This document shows, in pieces, positions 27,910 through 36,996 of a stretch of DNA of 39,425 nucleotides. Position 1 is the first letter of the stretch; each line of letters begins with the position of its first letter. This DNA is from Bacteroidales bacterium. GTDB taxonomy: Bacteria > Bacteroidota > Bacteroidia > Bacteroidales > UBA7960. The position numbers and the translations under genes were made by a program. A model generated the notes under the pieces. The model was not told where the DNA came from. It saw only the letters and a program-made list of their open reading frames with translations, and did not search any database. Where the stretch lies: positions 1-39,425 of the forward strand of contig PWZB01000024.1 of NCBI GenBank assembly GCA_003567625.1, given 5' to 3'.

Positions 27910-28887
27910 ATGGGATATACAATTGAAGACCTTTTAAAAAAAATTAATGATGAGATAGATAACCTCGATATAACAGGTGAACCAGGGGAGCTTTATTCGC
28001 CCGTAAAATACAGCCTTAAAAACGGGGGAAAAAGAGTAAGGCCCCTTATGGCATTGATAGCTTGTGATATGTTTGGTGAAAACATTGATAAGGCAATACC
28101 GGCGGCTATAGGTCTGGAAGTTTTTCACAATTTCACCTTATTGCATGATGATATAATGGATCAATCGCCCATGCGCAGAGGTAAACCTTCCGTTTATAAG
28201 AAATGGAATACTAATACAGCTATTTTGTCAGGCGATGTGATGTTTGCCCTCGCATATCAATATATGCTAAAAACACCGGATAAAAATCTCAAACGTATTC
28301 TTGAGGTTTTCAATGAAACGGTCATTCAAGTTTGCGAAGGACAACAATATGATATGAATTTTGAAGCTATAAGCAATGTTTCTGAAGCTGAATACCTTAA
28401 TATGATCAGACTTAAAACTGCCGTTTTGCCTGCTAATAGCCTTAAAATTGGTGCTATTGTAGCCGCAGCACCTGAAAATGAAATACAAAACCTCTACCTT
28501 TTTGGCGAATTGTTTGGATTGGCTTTCCAGCTTAAAGATGACTGGCTGGATGTTTTTGGTGATGAAAATGTTTTTGGTAAAAAGACCGGTGGTGATATAA
28601 TAGCAAATAAAAAAACCTGGCTCTATATCAAAGCATTTGAAATGGCAAATAAAGATCAAATAAAAAAACTAAAGGAAGCATACTCCAACAGAATTCAACA
28701 TCCGGAAGAGAAAATAAATATTGTAAAAAACATATACATACAACTCGAACTAAATAAATTGGCTATAAGCCATATGGAAAAATATTATCAAAGAGCTTTT
28801 GATTATCTGGAAAAAATAAAAATCCCCGAAGAATCCAAAAGTAATATTACTCGTCTGATTAATCTTTTAATTGAAAGGAAATCATAA
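27910..28887 (+). CDS. Polyprenyl diphosphate synthase (trans-prenyltransferase)
   Basis: This 325-residue enzyme condenses isopentenyl diphosphate with an allylic diphosphate to make linear isoprenoids for quinones or other lipids. It has GGKRVRP (substrate binding), the first Asp-rich motif DDIMD (Asp80-Asp84) followed by MRRG, and the second, DDWLD (Asp210-Asp214). The surrounding HNFTLLHDDIMD resembles the Bacteroidota group usually called simply polyprenyl synthetase, distinct from the IspB type. Bulky residues just before the first motif (Phe75, Thr76) suggest a short to medium chain, but product length cannot be fixed by eye. The stop is 10 nt before purD, so the two are probably co-transcribed. 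Confidence 0.92.
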   Translation: MGYTIEDLLKKINDEIDNLDITGEPGELYSPVKYSLKNGGKRVRPLMALIACDMFGENIDKAIPAAIGLEVFHNFTLLHDDIMDQSPMRRGKPSVYKKWNTNTAILSGDVMFALAYQYMLKTPDKNLKRILEVFNETVIQVCEGQQYDMNFEAISNVSEAEYLNMIRLKTAVLPANSLKIGAIVAAAPENEIQNLYLFGELFGLAFQLKDDWLDVFGDENVFGKKTGGDIIANKKTWLYIKAFEMANKDQIKKLKEAYSNRIQHPEEKINIVKNIYIQLELNKLAISHMEKYYQRAFDYLEKIKIPEESKSNITRLINLLIERKS

Positions 28888-28897
28888 ATAAAAAGAA

Positions 28898-30172
28898 ATG
28901 AAAATATTATTATTAGGCAGCGGTGGCAGGGAACATGCAATTGCCTGGAAGATTAATCAAAGTCCTTTATGTGAAAAATTATTTATTGCGCCGGGTAATG
29001 CAGGTACAAGTTTATGTGGTGAGAATGTAAAAATTGATCCTGATGATTTTGCGGCCGTTGGCAGGTATGCTACAGAACAAGGAATAAAGATGGTTGTTGT
29101 TGGTCCTGAAAAACCCCTGGTAAAGGGTATTGCCGATTATTTTTCGAATAATTCCGGATTAAAAAACATTGCCGTTATCGGGCCTAAATCTGAAGGTGCC
29201 AGGCTTGAAGGCAGTAAGGCATTTGCAAAGGAATTCATGCAGAAATACCAGATACCCACAGCCAAATACCAATCTTTTTATAAAGAAACTTTGGATGAGG
29301 GTTTACGGTTTTTGGAATCCTTGAAGCCGCCATATGTTATTAAAGCTGATGGGCTTGCTGCAGGAAAAGGGGTATTGATTTTTGATAAGCTCAAAGACGC
29401 AATGAATTCATTTAAAAAAATGATCACTGAAAGAATGTTTGGCGATGCTTCCGATTGTGTCGTAATTGAAGAGTTTTTGGAGGGTAAAGAGATTTCGGTA
29501 TTTGTGGCAACCGATGGACATAATTATATAATGCTTCCTGAAGCAAAGGATTATAAACGTGCAGGTGAGGGTGATACGGGCCCGAATACGTGCGGAATGG
29601 GGTGTATCAGCCCTGTACCATTCGCCGGTCAATTATTTATGAAAAAAGTGCGCAATCGTATTATTGAACCAACTATTAGCGGACTTGTTAAAGAGAATAT
29701 CGACTATAAAGGCTTTATTTTTTTTGGTCTTATGAATGTTGATGGTGACCCGTATGTTATAGAATATAATGTAAGGCTGGGCGATCCCGAAGCAGAAGCC
29801 ACATTGCCAAGAATTAATTCTGATTTTGTTCAGCTTTTAAAACAAATAAGCAATAAAACCATACATGAATACAAGATAGAAATTAATCCCGATTTTGCTT
29901 CAACAATAATATTGGCATCGGGTGGTTATCCGGGAAATTACCGTAAAGGATATGAAATAACCGGACTTGATTTGATAAAGGACAGCATCGTCTTTTATGC
30001 CGGTGCATGTTGTCAAAATGATAAATTAATAACATCAGGAGGTAGAGTTATGGCAATTACATCTCTTGATCGCAACATAGAACAAGCACTAAAAAAATCA
30101 AAGTTGAATGCCGAGAAAATTGATTTTCAGGGAAAGTATTACCGTAAAGATATAGGGAATGATTTAATTTAG
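28898..30172 (+). CDS. purD: Phosphoribosylamine--glycine ligase
   Basis: PurD catalyses the ATP-dependent joining of glycine to phosphoribosylamine, the second step of purine synthesis. The 424 residues match the family. Motifs include the N-terminal LLLGSGGREHAIAWK, VVVGPEKPLVKGIAD, the ATP-grasp lysine region IKADGLAAGKGV, AGEGDTGPNTCGMG and YNVRLGDPEAEATLP. It lies between the polyprenyl synthase gene (10 nt) and the membrane-protein gene (18 nt), with purQ next, so 27910-31949 reads as a possible operon with a purine theme. Confidence 0.97.
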   Translation: MKILLLGSGGREHAIAWKINQSPLCEKLFIAPGNAGTSLCGENVKIDPDDFAAVGRYATEQGIKMVVVGPEKPLVKGIADYFSNNSGLKNIAVIGPKSEGARLEGSKAFAKEFMQKYQIPTAKYQSFYKETLDEGLRFLESLKPPYVIKADGLAAGKGVLIFDKLKDAMNSFKKMITERMFGDASDCVVIEEFLEGKEISVFVATDGHNYIMLPEAKDYKRAGEGDTGPNTCGMGCISPVPFAGQLFMKKVRNRIIEPTISGLVKENIDYKGFIFFGLMNVDGDPYVIEYNVRLGDPEAEATLPRINSDFVQLLKQISNKTIHEYKIEINPDFASTIILASGGYPGNYRKGYEITGLDLIKDSIVFYAGACCQNDKLITSGGRVMAITSLDRNIEQALKKSKLNAEKIDFQGKYYRKDIGNDLI

Positions 30173-30190
30173 CCTAACTAATCCAACATT

Positions 30191-31201
30191 ATGTTCATAA
30201 GTGCTTTTAAAACCAGCCGCGTCTATCTGCCTTTTCTTATAATTTTGGTTGCTTTTTTGCTTTGGCTTGACGGTTTCTGGTTTTATCACGAAACTACGGT
30301 TCCCCGGGATATTGTAGCTCCGTTATATAGCATGATCTTACCCTTTTTCGATACTTATAAGTTTCTGAACGTACTGTTGGCATTTATCTTTTTGATTGTA
30401 CAGGCATTTATGCTTAACCATGTTATAACGTCAAAAAATCTTGTTGACAGACACTCTTATATGCCCGGCTTTATCTATGCTGTTTTGATGAGCAGCTCCT
30501 TTGACATGTTTTCTTTTCATCCTGTGCTTGTATCAAATTTTTTCCTTATTTTAATCCTAAATAAGATCATTGATGTTTTTGACGAAGATAAAGTTTATCT
30601 CGAGATATTTAATGTCGGTTTACTCATTGCGGTGGCTTCCTTGTTTTATTTTCCTGCAATATTTTTTGCCGTGCTTGCTGTGATAGCACTTTTTGTATAT
30701 TATTTGGCGTCATTACGAGGAATAATCGCAACTCTAATAGGGTTTTTTACTCCCTATTTTTTTCTTGGCGTATATTACTTCATGATCGGTAAGTTGGAAA
30801 TGCATCTTGTCTATTTCATCGATATTTATAAGCCTTTTTTGATCCTGAATATTGAACTTGAAACTTTTTTCCTGACTTATGTGATATTTTTCGCAATCCT
30901 TTCACTTGCAGCAATAGTTAAAGTTTTCTTTTCCGTAATACGTGACCGTCCTATACGTATCCGAAAAAGATATAACATTTTATTTTATTTCTTGGTAATA
31001 TCATTGGTCTCCATTTTTTTTATAACCGACAAACACATTTTACATCTTGGGTTGATTAATATTCCGGTTGCCGGCATATTAGCCTGTTTTTTTCACAATA
31101 ACAGGAAGAAATTTTGGAACGAACTGTTGTTTACATTGTTGATTATCTTTTTAATACTTGCAAAATTTAACAGGTATGGTTTATTATCGGATATTTTATA
31201 A
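30191..31201 (+). CDS. Polytopic membrane protein, DUF6427-like
   Basis: This 336-residue, very hydrophobic protein has about nine or ten predicted membrane segments, from residue 14 (PFLIILVAFLLW) to the C-terminus. There is a short basic loop near residues 255-262 (RDRPIRIRKR). I see no catalytic motif. Topology, length and position next to purD resemble the Bacteroidota family DUF6427, of unknown function; that identification is from memory. It begins 18 nt after purD and ends 49 nt before purQ, so it is probably co-transcribed with purine genes. A transport or nucleotide-linked role would be guesswork. Confidence 0.75.
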   Translation: MFISAFKTSRVYLPFLIILVAFLLWLDGFWFYHETTVPRDIVAPLYSMILPFFDTYKFLNVLLAFIFLIVQAFMLNHVITSKNLVDRHSYMPGFIYAVLMSSSFDMFSFHPVLVSNFFLILILNKIIDVFDEDKVYLEIFNVGLLIAVASLFYFPAIFFAVLAVIALFVYYLASLRGIIATLIGFFTPYFFLGVYYFMIGKLEMHLVYFIDIYKPFLILNIELETFFLTYVIFFAILSLAAIVKVFFSVIRDRPIRIRKRYNILFYFLVISLVSIFFITDKHILHLGLINIPVAGILACFFHNNRKKFWNELLFTLLIIFLILAKFNRYGLLSDIL

Positions 31202-31214
31202 AAAAAATATTTTT

Positions 31215-31222
31215 TACTTTTG
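31215..31222 (+). promoter_or_regulatory. Possible -7 element upstream of purQ
   Basis: TACTTTTG matches TAnnTTTG and sits 28 nt before the purQ ATG, in the 49-nt gap after the membrane-protein gene. There is no convincing -33 TTTG. It could give purQ some independent transcription but may be a chance match in T-rich DNA. Confidence 0.3.
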
Positions 31223-31250
31223 ATTAATTTTCAAAATTATTAGTTATAAG

Positions 31251-31949
31251 ATGAAATTTGGTGTTGTAGTTTTCCCGGGCTCAAATTGTGATCATGATAT
31301 CATATACGTTTTAAAGAAGGTATTTGGAAAGGATGTAGTTGTTTTGTGGCATAAAGAGCAGGATTTACAGGATTGTGACCTGGTATTTTTACCCGGAGGC
31401 TTTTCATATGGTGATTACTTGCGCTCGGGATCAATTGCCAGGTTTTCGCCCATAATGGAAGAATTGATAAAATTTGCCAATAGCGGGGGTTATGTTATGG
31501 GTATTTGTAACGGTTTTCAAATTCTCTGTGAGGCTCATCTGTTGCCCGGAGCATTGTTGCACAATGATAATCATAAATTTATCTGTTGCAATTCCTATAT
31601 TTTGCCGCAGACAAATAACAGTTTTGCAACCTCATTGCTGCAAATTGATAATCCTGTGAAAATTCCTATTGCTCATGGTGAGGGACGGTACTACGCACCT
31701 GATGATGTTTTGAAAGAGTTGAATGATAATGACCAGGTGCTTTTCCGGTATTGTGACAGGTTTGGAAATATCACCCGCGAAGCAAATCCTAACAGGTCTG
31801 CTGAAAATATTGCAGGTATTTGTAATGAACAAAGAAATGTTATCGGAATGATGCCTCACCCGGAGAGAGCTGCTGACGCGGAGCTTTTCAATACTGATGG
31901 AAAGACAATATTTGAATCTATATTTGATCAATTGAAAGTTATTATATAG
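31251..31949 (+). CDS. purQ: Phosphoribosylformylglycinamidine synthase subunit PurQ
   Basis: This is the glutaminase subunit of FGAM synthase, supplying ammonia to PurL in the fourth step of purine synthesis. The 232 residues form a class I glutamine amidotransferase domain. It has PGSNCDHD near the N-terminus, LPGGFSYGDYLRSG (47-60), the nucleophile Cys86 in GICNGFQIL, and His203/Glu205 in MPHPERA. The length is that of a stand-alone PurQ, not the fused long PurL, so separate purL and purS genes should exist elsewhere in the genome. It follows purD and the DUF6427-like gene on the same strand. Confidence 0.96.
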   Translation: MKFGVVVFPGSNCDHDIIYVLKKVFGKDVVVLWHKEQDLQDCDLVFLPGGFSYGDYLRSGSIARFSPIMEELIKFANSGGYVMGICNGFQILCEAHLLPGALLHNDNHKFICCNSYILPQTNNSFATSLLQIDNPVKIPIAHGEGRYYAPDDVLKELNDNDQVLFRYCDRFGNITREANPNRSAENIAGICNEQRNVIGMMPHPERAADAELFNTDGKTIFESIFDQLKVII

Positions 31950-31951
31950 TT

Positions 31952-31986
31952 GTTACGGGTTGCAAGTTGCCGGTTATAAGTTGTAA
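31952..31986. repeat. Five tandem degenerate heptads (gttgcaa type)
   Basis: Five 7-nt units start two nucleotides after the purQ stop. Each begins GTT, with four variable positions (consensus gttryrr). The register is exact across 35 nt while the sequence drifts, as in the other heptad arrays of the window. Confidence 0.65.
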
Positions 31987-32035
31987 TGTATGTTTGTAAT
32001 GTTAAACCCCCTTATTCGTTTCAAAAAGTAATGTT

Positions 32036-33136
32036 GTGAATAAAAAGATACTTTTTTTGGTTGCTCATCGTCCCGGAAGGTCACCGGGTCAGAGATTTCG
32101 CTTTGAACAATATCTTAATTACCTTAATAAAAACGGTTTTCAAGCTCATATATCACATCTTATTGATGAAAATGACGACAGTAAATTCTATGCACCCGGT
32201 AAATTTTTTGCTAAATTTCGCATTTTGCTGAAAAGTATAAGAAAAAGACTGAAAGACCTGAGGCTGGCAAAAAAAATTGATATTATTTTTATTTACCGTG
32301 AAGCTATTATGCTTGGAACAACGTTTTTTGAAAGCCGTCTGAAAAAAATGGGAATACCTGTTATTGTTGATTTTGATGATTCAATATGGCTAAAAGACGT
32401 TTCGGAAGGAAACCGTAACCTGGCTTTTCTGAAAAGACCCTCAAAAACACCTGCCATTATCCGGCTATCTGATGCCGCATTTACAGGAAACAATTACCTG
32501 GCGGACTATGCACGTAAATATAATTCGAATGTCAAAGTTTTTCCTACCACTATTGACACCGATTATTATTTGCCTGTCGAAAGAATTGCTAATAACCCTA
32601 TCTGCATAGGTTGGACAGGTTCTTCAACAACATTAAAACATTTGGTGATGGCTATACCGGTGCTTAAAGAGATCCGCAAAAAATACGGAGAACAGGTTTG
32701 TTTCAGAGTTATATCTGATGAACCTTTAATAGCTGATATAGATGGATTGAAAAATATCAGATGGAAAAAAGAAACAGAAGTATCGGATTTGAATGAAATA
32801 GATATAGGTATTATGCCTTTGCCTGATAATGACTGGACAAAAGGAAAATGCGGTTTTAAAGGGCTGCAATATATGGCATTGGAAATACCTGCAGTTATGT
32901 CGCCTGTTGGTGTAAATAACGAAATCGTTGATAATGGAAAGAACGGATTCCTTGCGGAAGGTCATAAGGATTGGTTTGAAAAACTATGCCTGCTTATAGA
33001 TTCTTTTGAATTGAGAAAAAAAATGGGGAAAAAAGGAAGGCAAACAGTCATTGAAAAATATTCCTTTCATTCACAAAAGGATAAATATCTTAAATATTTC
33101 AAAGAAATAGCCGGTATCAAAAGTAATAAAGAATGA
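32036..33136 (+). CDS. Glycosyltransferase, GT4-like (GT-B fold)
   Basis: This 366-residue protein probably transfers a sugar to a surface glycan. The N-terminal half has HRPGRSPGQRFRFEQY, a pattern seen in Bacteroidota GT4-type enzymes. The C-terminal half has IGWTGSSTTLKHL, then GFKGLQYMALEIPAVMSPVG (about 280-300), including the region of the conserved donor-binding Glu. The start is GTG at 32036: the ATG at 32031 runs into a stop at once and MNKKILFLVAHRPG is the expected N-terminus. No Shine-Dalgarno is visible. It stands alone rather than in a polysaccharide cluster. The specific sugar is unknown; T9SS A-LPS assembly is one speculative role. Confidence 0.85.
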   Translation: MNKKILFLVAHRPGRSPGQRFRFEQYLNYLNKNGFQAHISHLIDENDDSKFYAPGKFFAKFRILLKSIRKRLKDLRLAKKIDIIFIYREAIMLGTTFFESRLKKMGIPVIVDFDDSIWLKDVSEGNRNLAFLKRPSKTPAIIRLSDAAFTGNNYLADYARKYNSNVKVFPTTIDTDYYLPVERIANNPICIGWTGSSTTLKHLVMAIPVLKEIRKKYGEQVCFRVISDEPLIADIDGLKNIRWKKETEVSDLNEIDIGIMPLPDNDWTKGKCGFKGLQYMALEIPAVMSPVGVNNEIVDNGKNGFLAEGHKDWFEKLCLLIDSFELRKKMGKKGRQTVIEKYSFHSQKDKYLKYFKEIAGIKSNKE

Positions 33137-33293
33137 TCGAAGCCGGCTATATCCGAACAAAATAATATTGAATAAGCGTTGCAGATTGCCTGTTAGTTTG
33201 TATGGTATTGGATTTCAGATTTATCCATGGGCTATTTTCCAATGACTTTTTCAGTTTTTCAGGCAGAAGTGAAAATTGCAATCTGATTACATA

Positions 33294-33899
33294 ATGTTAA
33301 AACCATATCATTCAAAAAGATATATTGAAGCCGGTTGTGATGAAGCCGGGCGGGGTTGTTTAGCCGGGCCTGTATATGCTGCTGCTGTTATTCTGCCCTG
33401 CAATCCTGCCGCTGATCTTTCCAGGCTGTTGGAGGATTCGAAAAAGCTTTCAGCAGCCCGGCGTGATCATATTTGCACAATCATAATGAAGGAAGCTCTT
33501 TCCTGGGCTGTTGCATCTGTTGATAACAACGAAATTGACCGTATTAATATTCTTAATGCATCAATACTTGCGATGCATCAGGCTCTTGATAAGCTTACCG
33601 TAAAACCTGAACGGATCATTATTGATGGCAACCGGTTTAAAACATACCGGGATATTTATTATAGCTGTATCATAAAAGGTGATGCTGAGTTTATGTCAAT
33701 TGCTGCGGCTTCAATTATCGCTAAAACCTGCAGGGATGATCATATGATGCAGTTACACGAACAATATCCTTGTTATAACTGGAAAAACAATAAGGGATAT
33801 CCAACGCCACACCACCGTGAGACGATACGTTTACGCGGGCTTTCGCCTTATCACAGGCGAACTTTTAAAGTGAAGGAGCAGTTGAAATTATATTTGTGA
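33294..33899 (+). CDS. rnhB: Ribonuclease HII
   Basis: RNase HII cleaves the RNA strand of RNA-DNA hybrids and removes misincorporated ribonucleotides. With the ATG at 33294 it is 201 residues, normal for the family. The catalytic DEAGRG motif begins at Asp16-Glu17, followed by GPVYAAAVIL. IIDGNRF carries the third acidic residue and ASIIAKTCRDD the fourth. An in-frame TTG at 33276 would add six residues (LQSDYI) with no family support, so I prefer the ATG. The C-terminus has the usual HRRTF. It is convergent with the S9 peptidase gene, whose stop is 17 nt away. Confidence 0.95.
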   Translation: MLKPYHSKRYIEAGCDEAGRGCLAGPVYAAAVILPCNPAADLSRLLEDSKKLSAARRDHICTIIMKEALSWAVASVDNNEIDRINILNASILAMHQALDKLTVKPERIIIDGNRFKTYRDIYYSCIIKGDAEFMSIAAASIIAKTCRDDHMMQLHEQYPCYNWKNNKGYPTPHHRETIRLRGLSPYHRRTFKVKEQLKLYL

Positions 33900-33915
33900 T
33901 AATTTGCTGATCAAG

Positions 33916-36744
33916 TTATTCAACCAGCTCATACCCGGATTCTCTGCCTTTGTCTATAGCAGGTATCCCGTATTTCAGCCATTTTGGCGGCGGTTCGCCT
34001 TTCAGGTAATGATCGAAGAACTGTTGCATTCTTATGCCCAGGTCTATCCTGTTTGGCCTTCTTTGAAGGTTATGTGCTTCACCATCATAAGAAAGCATCC
34101 ACGCCGGTTTTTGCAAACGTCTTAAAGCTGTAAAAAGTTCAATCCCCTGGTACCATGGCACGGCGCCATCTTCATCGTTGTGCATGATCAGCAGGGGTGT
34201 TTCTATTTTATCTGCAAAGAAGATAGGACTGTTTTCATAATACAGGTGAGGAGTTTCCCATAAAGAGCCACCAAGGCGGCTTTGTGTTTGTTCATATTGA
34301 TATTGACGAGACCTTCCGCTGGTCCACCTGATGCCACCGTATGCACTTATCATATTACACACAGGAGTCCCTGCCATAGCCGCTTTAAACATGTTAGTAC
34401 GGGTTATTATCCATGTTACCTGGTAACCACCCCAGCTTTGTCCCTGCAAACCGATATTGTTGCGGTCAATAAAATCATATCTTTCAACCATGCTTTGTGT
34501 GCCGCTTACAACCGCATCAAATGCACTCTGACCCGGATAACCTATTTGATATTTTATGTCAGGTACAAATACTATATAACTGTTGCTGGTAAAAAAAGGT
34601 ATATTGATCACCGAACGGCTTGGAGACGGCACGTAATGTCGATGCTTTGTGTTGGAAAGTCGTTCGTAAAAATATACTATCATTGGATATCGTTTTTCCG
34701 GCTCCATATTTTCAGGTGTGTATAAAAGCCCCTGCAGCGTATCATTGTTAAATGAAACCCAATCAACCAGCTTAACATCCCCCCAGAGATAGTCCTGCTG
34801 TTGAGGATTGGCATTGCTTATTCTGACAATATCCGAAAAATCAGGCTTGCTGACATATAGATCATTGTATTCTTTAAAATTACCTCTTCGCCATATTATT
34901 CTGTCTTCATTACGTGCTTTTTCAACAAAACGGAAAGTGCTTTCTTCACTTATCAGATTGGTAAAGAATGTGCGCCACCTGTCTAAATAGTAATTGCAAA
35001 AACCCGAAACCTTTGTTTTTTCATTAAAAACGCTTAGCAGTAAAGGCTCGGTTTTATCAATAAATATTTCTTCCCTGTCGGTTTTTATGTAGCGAAACCT
35101 GTTATAATTATCCCTGCCACGGTTCATTGTTATGTTAACAGGTTCCTTTTCAGCTTCAGGGTCAAGTTGCCATATATCATAATCATCATAAACAAGTACG
35201 GCTTCATCATTTTTAAACCATCCGGCTATTCCGGAAGGCGGGGGGGTGCGTGGCTGATCCCACGGTTCTCTGTATAGCGGTACATCAACCATTTCAGAAA
35301 TAATACGAATATCACCCGTGTTGTTGTCATGAACATACCAGTGAGAATCATTGCTGTCAAACCATATAATATAATTGCCGTTTGGGGAAAGCCCGTATAC
35401 TAAAATGGCTTCTTCCAGTATCATTTTTTTTTCCTGTTTTTCAATATCCAGAAGATATACATCGCGCTGGCGGTTAACGTGCCATGTGGGTTTGATCTGG
35501 TAAGGCTGATAATTATAGCCTATGGCAAAACGGGCATCATCATTTCCTGCTGTATTTACATTGCGTATTGTCGTGTCTGCAATCTGCCAGATGTCGTTGT
35601 CGTTGGTTTTGTATACAGCAAGATATGACCTTCTTTTTTCGCTTGAAAGCTCCACATGTTGCTGAGTTTGCAGGAGAGGATCCTGCCAGTGCCAGATATC
35701 AAGGCTGTACTTTTCTTCTTCAAGGAGGGTGTCTTCAGGTTCGGGTTCAGGTATAGGACAAGTACCGAAAAACAGACGTTCGCCGGATTCCGAAAATCTC
35801 AGAGTTTGGTGAGGACTGATATGCCAGCCATCAAAGATCCGGTTTGAAGAGGAACCGGCAACTAATGATGGAGCATCCATGCCAATTTCATAATAATATA
35901 GCCCGTAAGTTTTCACATCATTGGTGTCGGCAGTAAATACAAAAGCCAGCTGTCTGCCTGCTTTGTCCGTTTGTAATTGTGCGAGTTCACCCGCCTTGCT
36001 GAATATTTTGCTGTGTTTTTCGGTTTGTGTCTCGAAAATGTTCAATGTGCTTACTTCAATAGTATCCTTGTCGTCTTTTGTTACGAAAGCAATTAATTCT
36101 CCGTTTTCAGATATTCTGTATTGAGCCGGTTTCGCGAACTCATGCTTTTTATCTTCAATGGGGTTGTAAATTACCAGTTTCTCAACAGCCTTTGTTTCCG
36201 GCTCCCCGTTATCACTTTCGTTATTCTTATTTTCAGTTTGATCCCCAGGTATTGTGTCGTTTTTTATGATCTCTTTTTCATGTTCATATACAAAAGCCAT
36301 CCAATTTTTGCCCTTTCCTGGTACCATATATGATTTTACTGCCGGAAAACGCTTTGTTTTGCGTTCTTTTAGAATTGTGATACCCAATGTATCTACAGGC
36401 ATATCTTGTTTCCCTTTGTTATTAAGCTTTGCCTGCCTTACCAGCTCTTTTTGGGGTACTATCCTGTATGCAATAAATTTGCTGTTGCCCGAAAAAACGT
36501 GCCCTGAACCCCGGAGTACAGTATCTGTTTTTTTTGACCTTCTCTCGTAAATACATAATATACCGTCGCCGTCCTGCGGATGGACCTGATAGCTTATCCA
36601 TTCGCCGTTTTCGCTTATAACAGGTCTGTTAATGTAGTTCCAATGATCGTAATCATCATGAGTTAAAGGATGCTTGTGTTGATTGGCTGTAATATTAATA
36701 ATTGCGACCGCAGATAAAAAAAGGAAAAATGTGAAAGTTTTCAT
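33916..36744 (-). CDS. Secreted S9-family serine peptidase (prolyl oligopeptidase-like)
   Basis: This 942-residue peptidase has a signal peptide (about residues 1-20), then a long beta-propeller-like region (about 25-640) and a C-terminal alpha/beta hydrolase domain (about 670-930). The catalytic triad is readable: Ser770 in GQSWGGYQ, Asp859 in NDEDGAVPW and His891 in DGEAHNL. The family cleaves peptides, often after proline, though many Bacteroidota members are broader dipeptidyl or oligopeptidases; specificity is not evident. A run of Glu, Asn and Asp near residues 165-190 looks like a disordered insertion. No T9SS sorting domain is present, so a periplasmic location is likely. It is convergent with rnhB and divergent from tex. 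Confidence 0.92.
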   Translation of the reverse strand: MKTFTFFLFLSAVAIINITANQHKHPLTHDDYDHWNYINRPVISENGEWISYQVHPQDGDGILCIYERRSKKTDTVLRGSGHVFSGNSKFIAYRIVPQKELVRQAKLNNKGKQDMPVDTLGITILKERKTKRFPAVKSYMVPGKGKNWMAFVYEHEKEIIKNDTIPGDQTENKNNESDNGEPETKAVEKLVIYNPIEDKKHEFAKPAQYRISENGELIAFVTKDDKDTIEVSTLNIFETQTEKHSKIFSKAGELAQLQTDKAGRQLAFVFTADTNDVKTYGLYYYEIGMDAPSLVAGSSSNRIFDGWHISPHQTLRFSESGERLFFGTCPIPEPEPEDTLLEEEKYSLDIWHWQDPLLQTQQHVELSSEKRRSYLAVYKTNDNDIWQIADTTIRNVNTAGNDDARFAIGYNYQPYQIKPTWHVNRQRDVYLLDIEKQEKKMILEEAILVYGLSPNGNYIIWFDSNDSHWYVHDNNTGDIRIISEMVDVPLYREPWDQPRTPPPSGIAGWFKNDEAVLVYDDYDIWQLDPEAEKEPVNITMNRGRDNYNRFRYIKTDREEIFIDKTEPLLLSVFNEKTKVSGFCNYYLDRWRTFFTNLISEESTFRFVEKARNEDRIIWRRGNFKEYNDLYVSKPDFSDIVRISNANPQQQDYLWGDVKLVDWVSFNNDTLQGLLYTPENMEPEKRYPMIVYFYERLSNTKHRHYVPSPSRSVINIPFFTSNSYIVFVPDIKYQIGYPGQSAFDAVVSGTQSMVERYDFIDRNNIGLQGQSWGGYQVTWIITRTNMFKAAMAGTPVCNMISAYGGIRWTSGRSRQYQYEQTQSRLGGSLWETPHLYYENSPIFFADKIETPLLIMHNDEDGAVPWYQGIELFTALRRLQKPAWMLSYDGEAHNLQRRPNRIDLGIRMQQFFDHYLKGEPPPKWLKYGIPAIDKGRESGYELVE

Positions 36745-36933
36745 ATTGATATTTATTTGGTGAAAAAACCATTCTATATTTTAAGAAAGTTTATATAATT
36801 ACTTAAAAGATTCATATAAACATTTCAAAAGCCTTAATTATAAGGTTTAAAGGGTTAAATATATGACTTTTTTGAGAAATAAATTATATTGTGTATTGTT
36901 AAAGTTTCATTTTTTGATTTCTTTAGGTTGTTT

Positions 36934-36941
36934 TAAGTTTG
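36934..36941 (+). promoter_or_regulatory. Candidate -7 promoter element for tex
   Basis: TAAGTTTG matches TAnnTTTG and lies 55 nt before the tex ATG. A TTTG at 36913-36916 is 17 nt upstream, slightly closer than the usual 19-21 nt. It lies in the 252-nt divergent region with the S9 peptidase gene, which has no tandem heptads. Confidence 0.4.
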
Positions 36942-36996
36942 TTTTTTTATTTTATTTGTTTGTTCGGGCTTAAAATTTTTACGTTATATACAGATT

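Noticed and set aside
28267..28659. 130-codon minus-strand open frame inside the polyprenyl synthase gene
   Set aside because: It is antisense to the second Asp-rich motif region of a conserved enzyme and shows no family features.
33276..33293. TTG start for RNase HII
   Set aside because: It adds six residues without conservation, and an ATG lies 18 nt downstream at a normal distance from the DEAGRG motif.
34282..34725. 147-codon plus-strand open frame inside the S9 peptidase gene
   Set aside because: It overlaps the catalytic hydrolase domain on the other strand; the peptide is unstructured and unrelated to any known family.
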